This document shows, piece by piece, positions 24,517 to 32,923 of a stretch of DNA of 64,000 nucleotides. The stretch's first letter is position 1. Every line of letters begins with the position of its first letter. Origin of the DNA: an uncultured candidate division WPS-2 bacterium. Its GTDB lineage: Bacteria; Vulcanimicrobiota; Vulcanimicrobiia; Vulcanimicrobiales; Vulcanimicrobiaceae. The position numbers were made by a program, and so were the translations under genes. The notes below the pieces were generated by a model. That model had not been told where the DNA came from and searched no databases. It worked only from the letters and a program-made list of their open reading frames with translations. The stretch is taken from positions 18,889 through 82,888 of the forward strand of contig CALEYW010000086.1 of the NCBI GenBank assembly GCA_937927945.1, written 5' to 3'.

Positions 24517-25890
24517 CTACTGCGGCTGAATCGCCGGTATCGTGTACGTGCCGTCGATGCCGCTCGCAAGCGGCCAATACATGCGCAGCGTGACCACGAA
24601 GGGGCCGGCTGGTGCGGGGATCCAGTTCGTCCGATCGCCGCTCGGCGCGTCGGGCTGGATGCGACGTCGATCGAGCCGTCCGCGTTGCGCCGCAGGCCCG
24701 CGTCGCGCAACGTATAGCGGTCGATCGAATTCGGCACCAAGTAATGGTCGGGCGAGTACAGCGTCAGCGACCAGAAGGCGCGAGCGGGCGGAAGGTGCGC
24801 ACCATCGAAGTGCAACGTATAGCGCCGCTCGCCGGTCAGCGGCGCGCCGTTTTTATCGACGCTCGTCTCCGGATAGACGGCGTCCTCGGGCAGGTTCGCG
24901 GCGAGCAGCGTCTGCGCGATGAACGCGCGGTACGGGTAGTCCCGCGCGAAGCGCCCCGTGTTCCTCGTCCACCGCCATCCGTTGACGTGCGGTACGGACG
25001 GCGGATCGTAGTGGTCGAGCACCGCACGCGCCTCGTGGAGCCCGTCGTCGAGCATCGCGCCGGCCGGCATCGACCGCGCTCGAATCGAATGGCTTGCCCG
25101 GTACGACGCCGATCCGTGCGAGCCGCTCGACGATCGGCCGATCGATCGATCGCGGCGGATTTTTTCCGAGCGCGTCGGCGAGCCGGCCGAAGAACGTCGC
25201 GGCGCTCATCGCCGCGACCAACGACGGCGGCGTCGGGCCGGTCGGCACGTTCGGATCGCGCAGGACCGCGGTCGGCGGCCGATACGACGCGTCGCCCAGC
25301 CGGCGCAGCGGTGTGATGGTGTACTGCTTCTGGATCGCGGTGATGGCATCGGCGGCGTCGTCGGGGCGCGCCCGCGTGCGCGCCAGAATCCAGACGTCGT
25401 TCGTCGACGAACGCACGACGCGCACGCCGGGCGGAAACGGTGCCGTCCAGCTCGGTCCGACCAGCGCGTAGTCGGCGGGCGCAGAATTCGGTATCCGCGG
25501 CGTCGGATCGGCGATGACGTCCGTCCACGCGTCCAGCACCTGCGCGACGAAATAGCGGCCGCCGGAGGCCGGAACGTGCAGGATCTGCGGCTCCGCTGAG
25601 AGGTCGACCCAGGCGGAGGAGTAGCGGGTGTCGCCGTTCGGCGCGACGACGATGCGGAACGGCGGTGTCGGCCCTGAGAGCATGTGGACGAATCGCCCAG
25701 TTCCGGTTGCGGCCGTCGAAATCTCGCGGGTGAGCTCCATCAGCACGAGGGGATAGCCGTAGACGTATCCGTCGCGCGCGATCGCCCCGATGTCGTCGTC
25801 CTGCCCGAGCGCCGCCACGGGTGCAGCGACGAGCATCGACATGGCGGCGAAGAGCGCGAGGGTCGCGAGGCCGCGTCGTATCGTTTCCAC
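24517..25890 (-). pseudogene. DUF1254/DUF1214 domain protein, two frameshifts
   Basis: From a GTG at 25890 a signal peptide and DUF1254 domain read well (DGYVYGYPLVLMELTREIST, FRIVVAPNGDTRYSSAWVDL). The frame is then lost at about 25070. The DUF1214 half continues in a second frame (GRFARDYPYRAFIAQTLLAA, LHFDGAHLPPARAFWSLTLY). It shifts again near 24660 into a third frame that gives the expected C-terminus (DRTNWIPAPAGPFVVTLRMY) and a TAG at 24517-24519. Each shift fits a single-base indel. Either the gene is decaying or the assembly has two errors. The gene starts 1 base after the acylphosphatase stop. Confidence 0.8.
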
Positions 25891-25891
25891 G

Positions 25892-26173
25892 TTACGCCGT
25901 CGGCGCGACCGAGAAGCCGTGCCGGCCGAGCGGCTCGGCGTCGCGGCGCTCGACGCGCTCGACGTGCGCGTAGCGCGGCGGGTGCGCGAGGACGTCGTCG
26001 AGGAACGCGCGCACGTCGTCGTCGACTCCCTCGACGTCGATCTCCACCCGCTCGCCGTCCCGTACGTTGCGCACCGTGCCCGCGACGTCATAACCGCTCG
26101 CAATCCGCTGGACCGCGTCGCGGAAGCCGACCGCCTGCACGCGGCCGCTCAACGTGACGATCGCGCGCCTCAC
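25892..26173 (-). CDS. acyP: Acylphosphatase
   Basis: This 93-residue cytoplasmic enzyme hydrolyses acyl phosphates such as acetyl phosphate and 1,3-bisphosphoglycerate. VTLSGRVQAVGFRDAVQRIA contains the phosphate loop and catalytic Arg (GRVQAVGFR). GTVRNVRDGERVEIDVEG contains the catalytic Asn (VRN). Length is the usual ~90 residues. GTG at 26173 overlaps the stop of the upstream membrane-protein gene (GTGA), indicating coupled translation. Confidence 0.9.
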   Translation of the reverse strand: MRRAIVTLSGRVQAVGFRDAVQRIASGYDVAGTVRNVRDGERVEIDVEGVDDDVRAFLDDVLAHPPRYAHVERVERRDAEPLGRHGFSVAPTA

Positions 26174-26616
26174 AGCGTCTGGGTGATCGCGAGCGCGACG
26201 GTGATGGCGATCGTCGCGAGGATCGGGAGGGCCATCAGCAGCATGCGCGTCGGTGCGATTCGATGCGTCATGCCGCGGGCGAGTTCGATTTGGCGGTCGA
26301 TGCTCCAGCCGACGAACCACGCAACTTCGGCGATGACCAGGAAGACGAAGAGCAGCGTCAGGTGCGTCTCGTCCGGAGGCGGGGTGAGGATCATCGCCGC
26401 GCACTGGACGACGACCACCGCCGCCACGACGACCGGAGCGGACCACAGCCAGCGCTTCGCGGCTGCCGCGCGCGGGCGGCCGTCCAGGCGCAGGCCGAGC
26501 GGGACGCGTTTTGGGATCGCAGGGAACCGCCGCCACAGGTGCCAGACGAGCAACGCGGTTTGCGCGACGGCGATCGCGGCTCCGATCCAGGCGACCGAGA
26601 ACGGCAACGAGAGCAT
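26170..26616 (-). CDS. Four-span membrane protein, DUF1648-like
   Basis: The 148-residue protein has four predicted membrane segments. The loop after the first (FPAIPKRVPLGLRLDGRPR) resembles the DUF1648 signature, where a conserved Pro and Gly flank a short extracytoplasmic loop. Its function is unknown; some DUF1648 proteins act with SdpI-type immunity proteins. The ATG at 26616 lies only 7-19 bases from the start of the divergent gene, so promoters for both must lie inside coding sequence. It heads a minus-strand unit with acyP and the DUF1254 pseudogene. Confidence 0.6.
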   Translation of the reverse strand: MLSLPFSVAWIGAAIAVAQTALLVWHLWRRFPAIPKRVPLGLRLDGRPRAAAAKRWLWSAPVVVAAVVVVQCAAMILTPPPDETHLTLLFVFLVIAEVAWFVGWSIDRQIELARGMTHRIAPTRMLLMALPILATIAITVALAITQTL

Positions 26617-26635
26617 ATCGGGTATGCTGTTCGAG

Positions 26636-27094
26636 ATGAACGGCGCACGTTTCCCTGCAGTGACCGGCGAGGCGGTCGACGGGACGCCGTTCGCCGCGGG
26701 CAATCTCGCCGGGAAACGGACGATCGCGTTCGCCGGCTTCGCGATCGAGCATCGGCCCGAACTCGAAAGCTGGGTTCCGTATCTCGATCCGCTGATGCGC
26801 TCGCGCACGGATCTGCGCGGACGGTTGTTCGCCGTGCTGCGGCCGAAGCCGAAAGTGGTGCGCGCGATGCTGCTCGCGGCGCTGCGCAAGGCGGTCAAGG
26901 CGCCGGAACAGCGCGCCTCGACGATCGTGCTCTTCACGGACGTCGACGCATTCTGCCGCGCGCTCGGCATCGCCGATCGCACGCACCTCGCGGTCTTCCT
27001 CCTCGACGAGACGGGGCAGGTCATGTGGCGCGCGGCCGGTGCGTTCTCGACCGAAACGGGCGCCTCGTTGACCGACGCGCTCGCGCGCTCTTGA
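26636..27094 (+). CDS. Redoxin-like (thioredoxin-fold) protein without CxxC
   Basis: The 152-residue protein begins MNGARFPAVTGEAVDGTPFA, the opening typical of AhpC/TSA-type redoxin folds. An alpha/beta pattern follows with TIVLFTDVDAFCRALGI and HLAVFLLDETGQVMW. The usual active-site cysteine motif is absent, so catalysis is doubtful. An in-frame ATG at 26624 would add four residues but nearly touches the divergent start codon. It lies 52 bases before paaN on the same strand. Confidence 0.5.
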   Translation: MNGARFPAVTGEAVDGTPFAAGNLAGKRTIAFAGFAIEHRPELESWVPYLDPLMRSRTDLRGRLFAVLRPKPKVVRAMLLAALRKAVKAPEQRASTIVLFTDVDAFCRALGIADRTHLAVFLLDETGQVMWRAAGAFSTETGASLTDALARS

Positions 27095-27115
27095 CTTCAG
27101 ACCCTTACCGGCGAG

Positions 27116-27134
27116 GGCGCGCCCAGAGCGCGCC
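27116..27134 (+). repeat. GC-rich hairpin just upstream of paaN
   Basis: GGCGCGC-CCAGA-GCGCGCC is a perfect 7-bp stem with a 5-base loop ending 12 bases before the paaN ATG. No T-run follows, so it is not a classical terminator. It could occlude the ribosome site or protect the message. Confidence 0.4.
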
Positions 27135-27146
27135 GAAGCGCCTGCT

Positions 27147-28820
27147 ATGACGACGACTCTGGCCTCGGGCGCCGATCTCTTCGAGCGCCACCGCGAAACG
27201 CTTGATCGGGCGCGCGAGGCGATCCGCAGCCGCGCGTACTACAGCGCGTATCCCGAAAGCGCGCGGGCCTACGGCGAGAGCGCGATGGCGGACGGCAAGG
27301 CGGCGTTCGATGCGCGCCTCGGCAAGCCGTTCGCGCTCCAGCAGCCCGCGAGCGGAGCAAACGTCGCGACCGAGCGCTCGCCCTACGGGATCGATCTCGG
27401 CGTCCAGTATCCCCTCGCCGACGTGGACGCGTTGCTCGCCGCCGCTTCGCAGGCCGGCGAAGCCTGGGGTGCCGCTGCGTTCGAAACGCGCGTCGGCGTC
27501 GCGCTCGAAGCGCTCGCGCGTATCAACGCGCGCTCCTTCGAGCTGGCGCACGCGGTCATGCACACGACCGGCCAAGCCTACATGATGGCGTTTCAGGCGG
27601 GTGGCCCGCACGCGCAGGATCGCGCGCTCGAAGCGGTCGCCTACGCGTACGACGAGATGTCGCGCATTCCGGCGCACGTCATCTGGGAGAAGCCGGCGAA
27701 GCCCGAGCCGCTGCGCATCGAGAAGACGTTCCGCATCGTACCGCGCGGCGTCGATCTGACGATCGGCTGCTCGACGTTCCCGACCTGGAACGCGTATCCG
27801 GGGATCTTCGCGAGCCTGGTGACCGGCAACGCCGTCGTCGTCAAGCCGCATCCGCTGGCCGTCCTGCCGCTCGCGATCACGGTCGAGGTGCTCCAGGCGA
27901 CGCTGCGCGAGGCGGGTTTCGCGCCGGAGGTCGTCGTGCTCGCCGTCGACGCGCCGGGGAAGCCGCTCGCCAAGGTGCTCGCGCAGCGCCCCGAGATCGC
28001 GCTGATCGACTACACCGGCTCGAGCGAGTTCGGGACGTGGCTCGAGCGCAACGCCGGCGCGCTCGTGTACACCGAGAAGGCCGGCGTCAACAGCGTCGTG
28101 ATCGACTCGACCGCCGATCTCGCCGGGATGATACGCAACCTCGCGATGTCCTTGACCTTGTATTCCGGGCAGATGTGCACGACGCCGCAGAACCTGTTCG
28201 TCCCGGCCGGCGGCATCGCCGCGGGCGGCGAGCACGTGGCCTTCGACGACGTCGTCCGGGCGCTGGTCACGGCGCTCGATGCGTTCACCGCGGCGCCGGA
28301 GAAGGCGGTGGAAATCCTCGGCGCGATCGCGAGCGACGCGACGCTTGCGCGCATCGATGAAGAGAACGCCAAGCCGGGCGTCGTGCGGCCGAGCGCGACG
28401 CTCGAGCACCCGAAGTTTCCCGGCGCGCGGATTCGTACGCCGCTGATCGCGGCGGTCGACGCGAGCGAACGCGACCGGTTCTCACGCGAAGCGTTCGGTC
28501 CGATCGCGTTCGTGGTGAAGACGGCCGACACGGACGAGTCGCTGCGCCTCGCGACCGAAGAGGCGAAGAGCAAAGGTGCGATCACGGCGATCGTCCACTC
28601 GACCGATCCGGCGGTGCTCGAGAAAGCGCAGCGCTGGGCGCGCGACGCGAAGGTGAGCCTCGCGGTCAACCTCACCGGCTCACTGCTGGTGAACCAGTCG
28701 GCGGCGTTCAGCGACTACCACGTCACCGGCGGCAACCCGGCGGGGAACGCCTCGCTGACCGACGCGGCGTTCGTCGCGAACCGGTTCCGCATCGTCGAAA
28801 CGCGTACGCCGCTCTCGTGA
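27147..28820 (+). CDS. paaN: Phenylacetic acid degradation protein PaaN (aldehyde dehydrogenase family)
   Basis: The 557-residue protein matches the PaaN family, with the opening LFERHRETLDRAREAIRSRAY and an aldehyde dehydrogenase core. GNAVVVKPHPLAVLPLAITV is the cofactor-binding segment. The catalytic cysteine is Cys344 in YSGQMCTTPQN. PaaN oxidises an aldehyde intermediate of the phenylacetyl-CoA pathway and lacks the hydratase domain found in PaaZ. The last codons overlap the paaI gene (GTGA), and a hairpin lies in its leader. The ring-epoxidase genes paaABCDE are not in this window. Confidence 0.85.
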   Translation: MTTTLASGADLFERHRETLDRAREAIRSRAYYSAYPESARAYGESAMADGKAAFDARLGKPFALQQPASGANVATERSPYGIDLGVQYPLADVDALLAAASQAGEAWGAAAFETRVGVALEALARINARSFELAHAVMHTTGQAYMMAFQAGGPHAQDRALEAVAYAYDEMSRIPAHVIWEKPAKPEPLRIEKTFRIVPRGVDLTIGCSTFPTWNAYPGIFASLVTGNAVVVKPHPLAVLPLAITVEVLQATLREAGFAPEVVVLAVDAPGKPLAKVLAQRPEIALIDYTGSSEFGTWLERNAGALVYTEKAGVNSVVIDSTADLAGMIRNLAMSLTLYSGQMCTTPQNLFVPAGGIAAGGEHVAFDDVVRALVTALDAFTAAPEKAVEILGAIASDATLARIDEENAKPGVVRPSATLEHPKFPGARIRTPLIAAVDASERDRFSREAFGPIAFVVKTADTDESLRLATEEAKSKGAITAIVHSTDPAVLEKAQRWARDAKVSLAVNLTGSLLVNQSAAFSDYHVTGGNPAGNASLTDAAFVANRFRIVETRTPLS

Positions 28821-29266
28821 GCGTCGAGGAACTCAGCGACGTCGAGCTCGCCCAAGCCTGCGCGGCGCGGATGCTCGAGCGCGACGCCGCGTCGAACGCG
28901 CTCGGCATGGCGCTCGAGGGCGCGCGTCCGGGATGGGCGCGCGTCTCGCTCACGATCACCGCGGCGATGGTGAACGGCCACGCGATCGCGCACGGCGGCG
29001 TGACGTTCACGCTGGCCGACTCGGCATTCGCGTTCGCCTGCAACTCGCGCAACGAGCCCAACGTCGCGCTGCAGGCGTCGATCTCGTTCATCGGTGCGGT
29101 CCAGCTCGGCGACCGGCTGGTGGCCGAAGCGCAGGAGCAGTCGTCGAAGGGACGCACCGGCGTGTACGACGTCCGGGTCACGCGCGGCGACGACGAGCTC
29201 GTCGCGCTGTTTCGCGGTGTGTGCTACCGCATCAAGGGAACCGTGCTCGACGGCGCGGTCAGCTGA
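28817..29266 (+). CDS. paaI: Hydroxyphenylacetyl-CoA thioesterase PaaI
   Basis: This 149-residue hotdog-fold thioesterase is of the PaaI type and rescues dead-end CoA esters in phenylacetate catabolism. The signature NGHAIAHGGVTFTLADSAFA contains the conserved HGG and the catalytic Asp. Length is usual. GTG at 28817 overlaps the paaN stop, so the two are co-translated. The kinase gene that follows overlaps its own stop in turn. Confidence 0.9.
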   Translation: MSVEELSDVELAQACAARMLERDAASNALGMALEGARPGWARVSLTITAAMVNGHAIAHGGVTFTLADSAFAFACNSRNEPNVALQASISFIGAVQLGDRLVAEAQEQSSKGRTGVYDVRVTRGDDELVALFRGVCYRIKGTVLDGAVS

Positions 29267-30165
29267 AGCACACCCTCCTCGCCGGCGTGAACGTCGGCGG
29301 AACGTCGACGAGCGTCGTGCTTGGCGCGCCCGACGGCACGATCGTCGAACGGCGCGCGTGGCCGACGCAGGCGAGCGACGGCGAGGCGCTCTACGCGGCG
29401 ATCGTCGCGGCCCTACGCGACATCGCAGGCGGCGCGCGCGCGATCGGCGTGGCGATCGGCGGCCCGATGGACGCGCATCGCGGCGTCGTGCTCTCCGCGC
29501 CGCATCTGCCCGGGATGCACGGTTTCCCGCTCGGTGAGCGGCTGCGCGCCGACCTCGCGCGTCCCGTCATCGTGCACCACGACGCGGCCGCGTGCGCGCT
29601 CGCGGAAGTTCGCTGGGGAGCGGACCGCGACGTTCGAGGCCTCGCGTATTTGACGTGCGGAACGGGATTCGGCGCGGGGATCGTGATCGACGGCCGCGCG
29701 CGCTACGGCTCGCGCGGCTTCTCGCCGGAGATCGGGCACGTGCGGTATCGCGACGACGGTCCCGACGTGTTCGGGAAACCCGGCTCGTTCGAGTCGTACG
29801 GCGCGGCCAGCGCGCTGCCGAAGATCGCGCGGGGCTACGACCCGGCGTACGACGCGGAATCGGGCGCCGACGTCGCGCGGCGTGCCGCTGCGGGCGACCG
29901 GGTCGCGCAAGCCGCGATCGACGACAATGCCGACGCCGTCGGCGCTGCCTGCGCGCTGCTCGCCGACCTCCTCGTCCTCGACGTGATCGTCTTGGGCAGC
30001 CTCGCGACGTACCTGGGCGAGCCCTGGATCGCGCGCGTCCGCACGACGTTCGGCCGCGAGGCGCTCCCCGATCACGCGGCGTCATGCACGCTGCGCGCGC
30101 CGTCGCTCCCGGACGTCCAGGACCTCAGCGGGCTGGCGGCCGCTCTGACAATCGACGAAGCGTGA
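29263..30165 (+). CDS. ROK family sugar kinase, probable CTG start
   Basis: The 300-residue protein is a ROK-family ATP-dependent kinase. Motifs are VNVGGTSTSVVLGAPDG (phosphate 1), GVAIGGPMD, HHDAAACALAE and TCGTGFGAGIVIDG, with EIGH as the sugar-contact motif. The CxCG zinc motif of classical glucokinases is replaced by FGKPGSFES, so the zinc site is missing. The conserved first strand LLAGVNVGG begins before the first GTG (29287). The only in-frame start that includes it is a CTG at 29263 overlapping the paaI stop (CTGA), giving MKHTLLAGVNVGG. Substrate unknown; linkage to paaN and paaI is unusual. Confidence 0.8.
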   Translation: MKHTLLAGVNVGGTSTSVVLGAPDGTIVERRAWPTQASDGEALYAAIVAALRDIAGGARAIGVAIGGPMDAHRGVVLSAPHLPGMHGFPLGERLRADLARPVIVHHDAAACALAEVRWGADRDVRGLAYLTCGTGFGAGIVIDGRARYGSRGFSPEIGHVRYRDDGPDVFGKPGSFESYGAASALPKIARGYDPAYDAESGADVARRAAAGDRVAQAAIDDNADAVGAACALLADLLVLDVIVLGSLATYLGEPWIARVRTTFGREALPDHAASCTLRAPSLPDVQDLSGLAAALTIDEA

Positions 30166-30188
30166 CGTCTAAAGAAACTCTGGGTGTC

Positions 30189-30210
30189 ACAGCAAGCGAT
30201 TCTTTGCTGT
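30189..30210. promoter_or_regulatory. Inverted repeat over the cupin gene promoter
   Basis: ACAGCAA (30189-30195) and TTGCTGT (30204-30210) form a 7-bp inverted repeat with an 8-base spacer. It ends where a -10-like TATCAT (30210-30215) begins. It would cover the -35 to -10 space, as a repressor site does. Confidence 0.4.
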
Positions 30211-30279
30211 ATCATGTTCGACGTGCCGCGTGGCGATCCGCGAGTAGGTGCGGGCAGCGCTAGCGACGTAGCGCCATGC

Positions 30280-30738
30280 ATGATGTACGACGTTCGAATC
30301 GGCATCGTAGCGACGTTGGCGTTCGCGGCCGGCGTCGCCGTGGCACGCTTGCCGGTACCCGCCCAAGGCGCGGCCGCCGCGCTCCAACCTCAGACCATCG
30401 ACTTCGCCGCGATGACTGCCGACAGCTACCCGCCGCCGTCACCTGCGCTCCCGAAGCTCCTCTCGAAAACCGTCGTTGTCGCCGACGGGATGACGGCGGC
30501 GATTCAAACCGGGACCGCGCCGAAGCACTTTCACGCCAACGCCAACGAGATCCAGATCATTCTGGAAGGCTCGGGCACCGAATGGCTCGGTGACCATCAG
30601 GTGAACCTGAAACCCGGAACGATGGTCGTGATTCCCCAAGGGACCGCGCACGCCGCGTTCACGGAAACGTCAGGCCACCTGAAATGGGTCTCGCTGAAGA
30701 CGCCGCCGCAAGACCCGGCCGACGTTCACCCGATGTAA
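30280..30738 (+). CDS. Cupin domain protein with N-terminal membrane anchor or signal
   Basis: The protein (about 152 residues) starts with a hydrophobic segment (IGIVATLAFAAGVAVARLPV) that would export or anchor it. A single cupin beta-barrel follows. The metal-site region reads HFHANANEIQIILEGSGTEW, with the second motif PGTMVVIPQGTAHAAF carrying the third His. Such cupins bind a metal and act as dioxygenases, isomerases or sensors; the substrate is unknown. ATG at 30280 or 30283 is likely; an in-frame ATG at 30214 lies on the presumed -10 box and is rejected. It is 14 bases from the Ohr gene and probably shares its message. Confidence 0.75.
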   Translation: MMYDVRIGIVATLAFAAGVAVARLPVPAQGAAAALQPQTIDFAAMTADSYPPPSPALPKLLSKTVVVADGMTAAIQTGTAPKHFHANANEIQIILEGSGTEWLGDHQVNLKPGTMVVIPQGTAHAAFTETSGHLKWVSLKTPPQDPADVHPM

Positions 30739-30752
30739 AAAGGAGCCCGAAC

Positions 30753-31256
30753 GTGCCCATCGTCTATCGCACCCCGACCGTCACATCCATCGGCGGACGC
30801 GATGGCAGCGTTCGCAGCGCCGACGGTCTCGTCGATCTGCAGGTGGCGCTCCCGAAAGAGATGGGCGGCCCTGGCGGCAAGACGAATCCGGAGGAGCTCT
30901 TTGCGGCGGGCTACGCCGCGTGCTTCCACAGTGCGGTGAAGCGCGTCGCCGCCGACAAGAAGGTCGCGATCGGCAACTCGACGGTCGAAGCGCATGTCGG
31001 GCTCGGTCCGAATGACAACCGTCCTGGTTTCATGCTGGCCGCCGACCTGCATGTGATCCTACCGGGAGCGGGCGCCGAGGCAGCAAAGGACGTAGTGCGT
31101 GGAGCCGACATGATTTGCCCCTATTCGAACGCGACGCGCGACAACATCGACGTGAAGCTGAGCGTCACGCCGGCCGACGGCAACGAGTACGAAGTAGCCT
31201 CAGGCGATCGGCAGCCACGTAAGGAAGCGTACGTGAGCAATCTCGACCTAGATTAA
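30753..31256 (+). CDS. ohr: Organic hydroperoxide resistance protein (Ohr/OsmC family)
   Basis: The 167-residue protein belongs to the Ohr group of OsmC-like thiol peroxidases that reduce organic peroxides. The two reactive cysteines lie in GYAACFHSAVKRVA (peroxidatic) and ADMICPYSNATRDN (resolving), and NPEELFAAGYAAC is diagnostic. GTG at 30753 is fixed by AAGGAG 7 bases upstream. The C-terminus has about 20 extra residues past the usual Ohr end. The stop overlaps the convergent pheA stop on TTAA. No OhrR-type regulator is adjacent. Confidence 0.9.
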   Translation: MPIVYRTPTVTSIGGRDGSVRSADGLVDLQVALPKEMGGPGGKTNPEELFAAGYAACFHSAVKRVAADKKVAIGNSTVEAHVGLGPNDNRPGFMLAADLHVILPGAGAEAAKDVVRGADMICPYSNATRDNIDVKLSVTPADGNEYEVASGDRQPRKEAYVSNLDLD

Positions 31257-32065
31257 TAGCGGCCGAGGATACGTTGTTCGCCGCCGATCGCGGCGAGCGC
31301 GGATGCGAGGCGAGCGTCGTCGACGTTGGCGAGCTCGACGAAGAAGCGGTAGCGGAACGGGACCCGCCGGTCCGGCCGTGCGATGAGGAAGCGCAAGTCG
31401 ATGCTGCGGTCGGCGAAGGCGCTCAGCGCGTCGCGCAGCGAGCCCGGCCGGTCTTGCACGGCGATTCCGACGCACGCGCGGTCGCCCGTCGCGCCGGCCG
31501 TCGCCGCGTTCGTCTGCGCCGCAGCGTCGCGCGCGACGAGGAAGAAGCGCGTGTAGTTTTCGGGTTCGTCTTGGATTCCGCGCGCGAGGATCGTTCCGCC
31601 GTAGATCTCCGCGGCCAGCGCCGGGCCGACCGCGGCGATCGACGGGTCGGCCAGCGCGACGATCTCGCGCACCGCGCCCGCGGTATCGGTTGCGGTCGAG
31701 CGCGTCCAGCCGCGCGCTTCGGCATACTTGTGAACCTGCTCGAGCGCGACCGGATGCGAGCGGATCTGCCGAATTGCCGCCGCGTCGGCGCCCGGCGCGC
31801 CGACCAGGCACATCTCGACCGCAAGCGTCGTCTCGCCGCAGATGCCCAGCGCCGGACGCTCCCACAGCAGCTCGTAGTTGCGCGGCACCGGTCCGGCGAT
31901 CGCGTTCTCCACCGGGAGCACGCCGTAGTCGGTCTCGCCCGCGTCGAGGGCCTGCACGACGGCGTCGAACGACGGATACCCGCGCGTCGTCGCGCCCGGC
32001 ACGAGCTCGCGCGCCGCGACGTCACTGAACGCGCCTTCGTGGCCTTGGTACGCGACCGTCGGCAT
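31253..32065 (-). CDS. pheA: Prephenate dehydratase
   Basis: The 270-residue enzyme converts prephenate to phenylpyruvate in phenylalanine synthesis. The catalytic domain starts VAYQGHEGAFSDVAA and includes GVLPVENAIAGPV and the catalytic triplet in ENYTRFFLVAR (TRF). A C-terminal ACT domain (about residues 195-270) has RPGSLRDALSAFADR, matching the GALxxxL phenylalanine site; the ESRP motif is altered to IARP. It is a monofunctional dehydratase without a chorismate mutase domain. Its ATG directly follows the M55 peptidase stop. Confidence 0.92.
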   Translation of the reverse strand: MPTVAYQGHEGAFSDVAARELVPGATTRGYPSFDAVVQALDAGETDYGVLPVENAIAGPVPRNYELLWERPALGICGETTLAVEMCLVGAPGADAAAIRQIRSHPVALEQVHKYAEARGWTRSTATDTAGAVREIVALADPSIAAVGPALAAEIYGGTILARGIQDEPENYTRFFLVARDAAAQTNAATAGATGDRACVGIAVQDRPGSLRDALSAFADRSIDLRFLIARPDRRVPFRYRFFVELANVDDARLASALAAIGGEQRILGRY

Positions 32066-32923
32066 CTACACGTGCGCGTTCGCGGCGGCGCCGAGCCGAA
32101 ACGCCGCGATGTACGCTTTGAACACCACGCGGTAATTGTCGTGGACGAAACGCACGGTGCGGCCGCCGATCCGCTCGAATCCCGGCATCATCTCGACGAA
32201 GTCGGCGTTGTGCGTCCACATCAGGTCCAACTCGAGTTTGATCGGCGGCTCGAAGACGAACGGCTTGGCCTCGGCGATGCGCCCGATCGCCTCCTTCGCG
32301 CCGGCTCGGATCAGTTCGCGCGCGCGGGCCGGCGAGACGGAGTTTGTGGCGTAGCGGCCGATCGAATCTTTCACCACGACGCCGGTGATCCACGGCATCA
32401 CCGCCTGCTGCTCTTCGATGCAGGCTCGGTCGCCGGTCACCAGGACGACCGGGACGCCGGCGAGGCCGAGCACCGCGGCGTTGAGCGTCGCCTCGCTGCA
32501 GCGAATTCCGTTGACGCGCGTATCGCGCAACGTTTCGCTCGTGTAGGTGTGGTCGAGCGCCGCGTCCTGGGTGCCGCACGCGCCGTGGTAGCCGGTGAAG
32601 AACGCCGCGTCGAACGAACCGTCGATGCCCTCGGCCATCGAGAACGGCTTGCGGTTTCCGGAGATCATACGCACGTCTTCGGGGAGTTCGTCCCACAGGA
32701 TGTTGCGCATCGACGAATGCGAGTCGTTGATCAGGACGTCGCCGGCACCGCCCTCGCGTGCCCCGTCGATCGCCGCGCGTACTTCCTGCGACATCAGGCG
32801 CCGGTAGTACGGATACTCCGTGGTGTTGCTCGGATCGCACTGGGTCCAGGCGCAGACTGCGGCGGTCCCTTCCATGTCGCACGAGATGTAGAGCCGAGGT
32901 GCTGCCGTCATCGAAGCGTTCAT
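32066..32923 (-). CDS. M55 family D-aminopeptidase (DppA-like)
   Basis: The 285-residue zinc aminopeptidase is related to Bacillus DppA, which releases D-amino acids from peptides such as D-Ala-D-Ala. Zinc and active-site motifs are YISCDMEGTAAV, LINDSHSSMRN, FFTGYHGACGT and DHTYTSETLRD. TTG at 32926 and ATG at 32923 are both possible starts, and the ATG overlaps the preceding TPR stop. The neighbouring pheA is co-directional and likely co-transcribed, but no functional link is evident. A role in peptidoglycan peptide recycling is plausible. Confidence 0.88.
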   Translation of the reverse strand: MNASMTAAPRLYISCDMEGTAAVCAWTQCDPSNTTEYPYYRRLMSQEVRAAIDGAREGGAGDVLINDSHSSMRNILWDELPEDVRMISGNRKPFSMAEGIDGSFDAAFFTGYHGACGTQDAALDHTYTSETLRDTRVNGIRCSEATLNAAVLGLAGVPVVLVTGDRACIEEQQAVMPWITGVVVKDSIGRYATNSVSPARARELIRAGAKEAIGRIAEAKPFVFEPPIKLELDLMWTHNADFVEMMPGFERIGGRTVRFVHDNYRVVFKAYIAAFRLGAAANAHV

